DNA of 64,000 nt from Pseudomonadales bacterium. GTDB taxonomy: Bacteria; Pseudomonadota; Gammaproteobacteria; Pseudomonadales; Pseudohongiellaceae. The number at the start of each line of letters is the position of its first letter. The first letter of the stretch is position 1. The stretch is from the NCBI GenBank assembly GCA_024234395.1, contig JACKOH010000001.1, forward strand, positions 701,001 through 765,000. Reading direction: 5' to 3'. Of the stretch, positions 61,597 through 64,000 are shown piece after piece. A model generated the notes under the pieces. That model was not told the origin of the DNA. It saw nothing but the letters and a program-made list of their open reading frames with translations, and ran no database searches. The position numbers were made by a program, and so were the translations under genes.

Positions 61597-62625
61597 ATGA
61601 CTTTACTGGTCACTTCAATCCACAGACCGAATTTAATGAAAAACCTGTGCGCCGGCTGTCTTGCGGCTGCGCTGGTGCTAAGCGCTGCAGTTTGCATTGC
61701 CCAGGATGACTATGACGTACCTCGGACCATTGATGGTCAGCCTGATCTGCAGGGCGTCTGGGCCAACAATACCATCACCCCGATTGAGCGGCCTGATGTT
61801 TTTGGCGACCAGGCGTTCCTCACCGATGAAGACATCGCCTTTCTGCGCCAGCGAATTTCAGAAATCACCGCCCAGGACGGCGACGCTCTGTTCGGAGATG
61901 GTGCTTTTGAGGCGGCTTTCAGCGGGGAGGTTAAATCCTTCGAGCCGTCTACCGGGAACTACGACCAGGCCTGGTTGGTGGAGCGGCGCATTCACAACCG
62001 CACTTCCCAGATCATTGATCCGCCCAATGGCAAATATCCGCCGCGTACCGAAGCTGGAACCGCGTTTATGCGAGGTCTGTCGGAGCGTCTTTTTGGCATC
62101 CCTGATTCCTATACCGATCGCCTCCTCTCTGAAAGGTGCATTTCCTATGGTCTGCCTTATCTTGACCCCGGCTACAACAGTTACTGGCAGATCATCCAGT
62201 CAGAAGACCATGTGGTGATAGCCCAGGAGATGATTCACGATACCCGCATCGTGAAATTGGTGGATCGGCCACCGCTGGATGAGAAGATCCGTATGTGGAA
62301 CGGGGATTCCCGCGGCTACTGGGATGGTGATACTCTGGTTATCGAAACCGGGAATTTCGCCGACAACGACTACGAGCCCAAGGCTTCAGCAAAGACGTAT
62401 ACCGAACGCCTGACCCGAATCAGTGACGATCAGTTACGCTATCGTATTACCTTCGATAACCCAGGGGCGTTCACCGCGCCGTATACCCGGGAGATTATCT
62501 TTGATGGCACACCGGATCCTATTTATGAGTACGCCTGTCACGAGGGTAACTACAGTATCGTAAATATCCTGCGTGGTGCACGGGCCCAGGAACGGCGGGC
62601 GGCTGGAGCTGAAGAAGAGGATTAG
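61597..62625 (+). CDS. Exported protein of unknown function (PDLQGVW-type)
   Basis: 342-residue product (ATG 61597 with GAGAG upstream; ATG 61636 is an alternative that gives a tighter signal peptide, MKNLCAGCLAAALVLSAAVCIAQ). The mature region starts with TIDGQPDLQGVWANNTITPIERP and contains GDSRGYWDGDTLVIETGNF and YEYACHEGNYS near the end. These motifs recur in a large group of exported proteins common in acidobacteria and marine gammaproteobacteria, for which I know no established function. Conserved Trp, Asp and Cys-His residues suggest ligand binding. Confidence 0.85.
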   Translation: MTLLVTSIHRPNLMKNLCAGCLAAALVLSAAVCIAQDDYDVPRTIDGQPDLQGVWANNTITPIERPDVFGDQAFLTDEDIAFLRQRISEITAQDGDALFGDGAFEAAFSGEVKSFEPSTGNYDQAWLVERRIHNRTSQIIDPPNGKYPPRTEAGTAFMRGLSERLFGIPDSYTDRLLSERCISYGLPYLDPGYNSYWQIIQSEDHVVIAQEMIHDTRIVKLVDRPPLDEKIRMWNGDSRGYWDGDTLVIETGNFADNDYEPKASAKTYTERLTRISDDQLRYRITFDNPGAFTAPYTREIIFDGTPDPIYEYACHEGNYSIVNILRGARAQERRAAGAEEED

Positions 62626-63386
62626 CACGCTGGCATCATCCAAGACAGTCTATTCAGTCTGATAGAGTAGGGGTAGGTCTCTTTGTATTATTTGCCAGTT
62701 GTTAATGCGGTGTCCGGCAGGCACTGAAGGGAGTCTGGCTGTTGAATTGCGGTGAATATTAAATCAGCGATTGCGTTTAGTTCTGATCCCATAAATATCT
62801 TGCACTGTTACGGAAGTGGCAGTAGCAAGTCAGTCCCACTTCTCACTATCGAGGTGGTCTCGCCGGTAGGTAAGCAAACTTTCTTATGCTTCGCCGTTCA
62901 CCACAGTCGCCCGGAAGGCAATTCACAGTACCAGACACACCTGTCTACTTTATGGAATGCGGAGTAATAATTCCTGGGCAGGCATGTGAAAGCCAGACCG
63001 GCGCACCTACTGTATTCTACGGTGTTTTCGATCTCCGGTCTGCCATGCATCCAATGTATGTTCAATTGTATGCGGGCCTGTCAAAGCGGTACCACACTAA
63101 GAATGACATCCAGTCGAAAAGGATTACACGTGGCCCTGCCAGCCACTTTTCATCGGTGAGCTGGCCAGAGCACCACCCTAAATATCGCCCCGGCGTCTAT
63201 CAGGCCGAGTGCCGGCTGGCCAGTGGTCTCTGGCAGATTTGCATTTCACTTCTGTTCCCCTGGCAACAATTAAATCGACCGCAGCCCGCAGGCGATTCGC
63301 ATAAACACTGTCCTCTAATTCTTCCACGGGATTTAAAGCCGCAGTCGACTTATACGACTTCACTCGTTCGATAACGTGGCGCAGAA
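62626..63386. other. Unexplained 760-bp region
   Basis: No confident gene. A plus-strand frame of 162 codons (62886-63374) has no family character. A minus-strand frame (63178-63363) starts with a plausible protein-like run (KSTAALNPVEELEDSVYANR) but then turns into basic, low-quality sequence, so it may be the remnant of a broken gene. The base composition shifts here relative to the left side. This could be the edge of an accessory region continuing to the right. Confidence 0.4.
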
Positions 63387-64000
63387 TTATGGCGTGGTTC
63401 CCAGTTCCTCGTTCAACGCCATTCGGAAATCGTCAATATTCTCACGCAGCTCGAGAATACGCTCCTTGATGGTCAGAATAAAGCCGAGCGTGCCGTAAAA
63501 CCGGTTCCTAAAAGTCCGATCGGTGCAAATATCCTGCATATCGTGAATCAAAGCGCCAGAAGGCATGCCAATATCCTGCGACAGATTCACGTCCACGCTG
63601 GGGTGGAAGACGACATGATAATCCCACATGGTTCGGAAGTTTGTCTGCAACTGCTCTTCCTCTTCGCGAACGCGGCTTTGATATTGATCGAACGCTGAAC
63701 GGAAGGGCGGTGTAAGTCGGCTCAGATATTCGTTTCGCCGCGCCAGTTCATCCATCGAAACCGACACAAAGGTCGGGGCGAAGTCGTTGGTCATGCGGCC
63801 GAGAAGATCAGCGACGAGGGCTCTTGATACCGGCGACGGGTCGCAGGCGTCGATCGCCGCCTGCGCTTCCGGGTAACCTCTCAGGTCCTCATCGATCGTG
63901 GCGGCAAGATCGTCAATCACCTGCACATTGAGCGATGCTTCGTCGCGAAGCCGCAAAAGCGCCTCCTCAAGTCCGGCTTTCAATCCACGGGCGTTGTTCC
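63387..64000 (-). CDS. Unidentified protein, 5' end beyond window
   Basis: At least 204 codons on the minus strand; the frame has no stop up to the right edge, so the true start is probably outside, though a TTG at 63983 is possible. The product is acidic and mainly helical (LEEALLRLRDEASLNVQVIDDLAATIDEDL), with a central segment WDYHVVFHPSV and a C-terminal helix (LTIKERILELRENIDDFRM). No family recognised. Codon use looks less like the flanking core genes, with fewer CTG-rich runs, which fits acquired DNA but is not proof. Confidence 0.65.
   Translation of the reverse strand, partial: NNARGLKAGLEEALLRLRDEASLNVQVIDDLAATIDEDLRGYPEAQAAIDACDPSPVSRALVADLLGRMTNDFAPTFVSVSMDELARRNEYLSRLTPPFRSAFDQYQSRVREEEEQLQTNFRTMWDYHVVFHPSVDVNLSQDIGMPSGALIHDMQDICTDRTFRNRFYGTLGFILTIKERILELRENIDDFRMALNEELGTTP

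Noticed and set aside
62886..63374. 162-codon plus-strand frame
   Set aside because: Composition is unlike a globular protein and there is no family or ribosome-site support.
63960..64000. CCCGTGGATTGAAAG on the minus strand, resembling the end of a type I-C CRISPR repeat
   Set aside because: Only about 12 bases match, it occurs once, lies inside an open coding frame, and no spaced second copy is present in the window.

Overview
The window is chromosomal DNA of a gammaproteobacterium. Gene order repeatedly matches Pseudomonas-type blocks: dcd divergent from metG; a complete ccmABCDEFGHI system; scpA-scpB-rluB; mtaD-ubiG-mupP-SDR divergent from gyrA; pheA, a fused tyrA-aroA, cmk, rpsA, ihfB, lapB and pyrF; then wbpL and wbpM at the O-antigen position. 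Periplasmic amidohydrolases, a sodium-solute symporter and a TPR-free, heavily catabolic second half suggest an aquatic heterotroph of the broad Pseudomonadales/Oceanospirillales radiation. This placement is inference from synteny, not from a marker-gene tree.

Layout. 1-2.4 kb: 5' part of metG and dcd. 2.9-11.2 kb: an isolated fliA, directly followed by the cytochrome c maturation operon. 11.3-21.9 kb: RhtB exporter, moaA-moaB, xthA with a secreted cyclophilin, yciI, yciB, yciO, trpS, scpA-scpB-rluB; a 270-bp nested palindromic element sits between scpB and rluB. 21.9-25.4 kb (minus): mtaD-ubiG-mupP-SDR. 25.8-36.7 kb (plus): gyrA through pyrF. 36.7-38.4 kb: a second palindromic element abutting an intact IS1111-type insertion sequence. 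38.4-42.3 kb: comEA-like gene, wbpL, wbpM. 42.6-53.4 kb: secreted cyclophilin, secreted M20 peptidase, VOC protein, two Tat-exported amidohydrolases, and a symporter / omega-amino acid transaminase / CoA-acylating semialdehyde dehydrogenase operon that reads as a beta-alanine-type amino acid scavenging island. 53.8-58.1 kb: a coupled two-gene unit, a PAP2-like/acyltransferase fusion plus a rifampin-phosphotransferase-like PEP-synthase relative. 58.1-64 kb: a Gly-heptad-repeat lipoprotein, an MscS channel, two exported proteins of unknown function and an unidentified gene running off the right edge.

The most unusual items are: the lipid-enzyme fusion with its translationally coupled phosphotransferase; three dispersed palindromic repeat families, members of which supply the stop codons of three genes; an IS1111-type element with a long 3' non-coding end that could hold a guide (bridge/seek) RNA; an O-antigen locus reduced to its two end genes; and a sigma-28 gene with no flagellar genes around it.

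No tRNA, rRNA, CRISPR array, prophage or replication origin was seen. The right-hand 1.4 kb is poorly explained.
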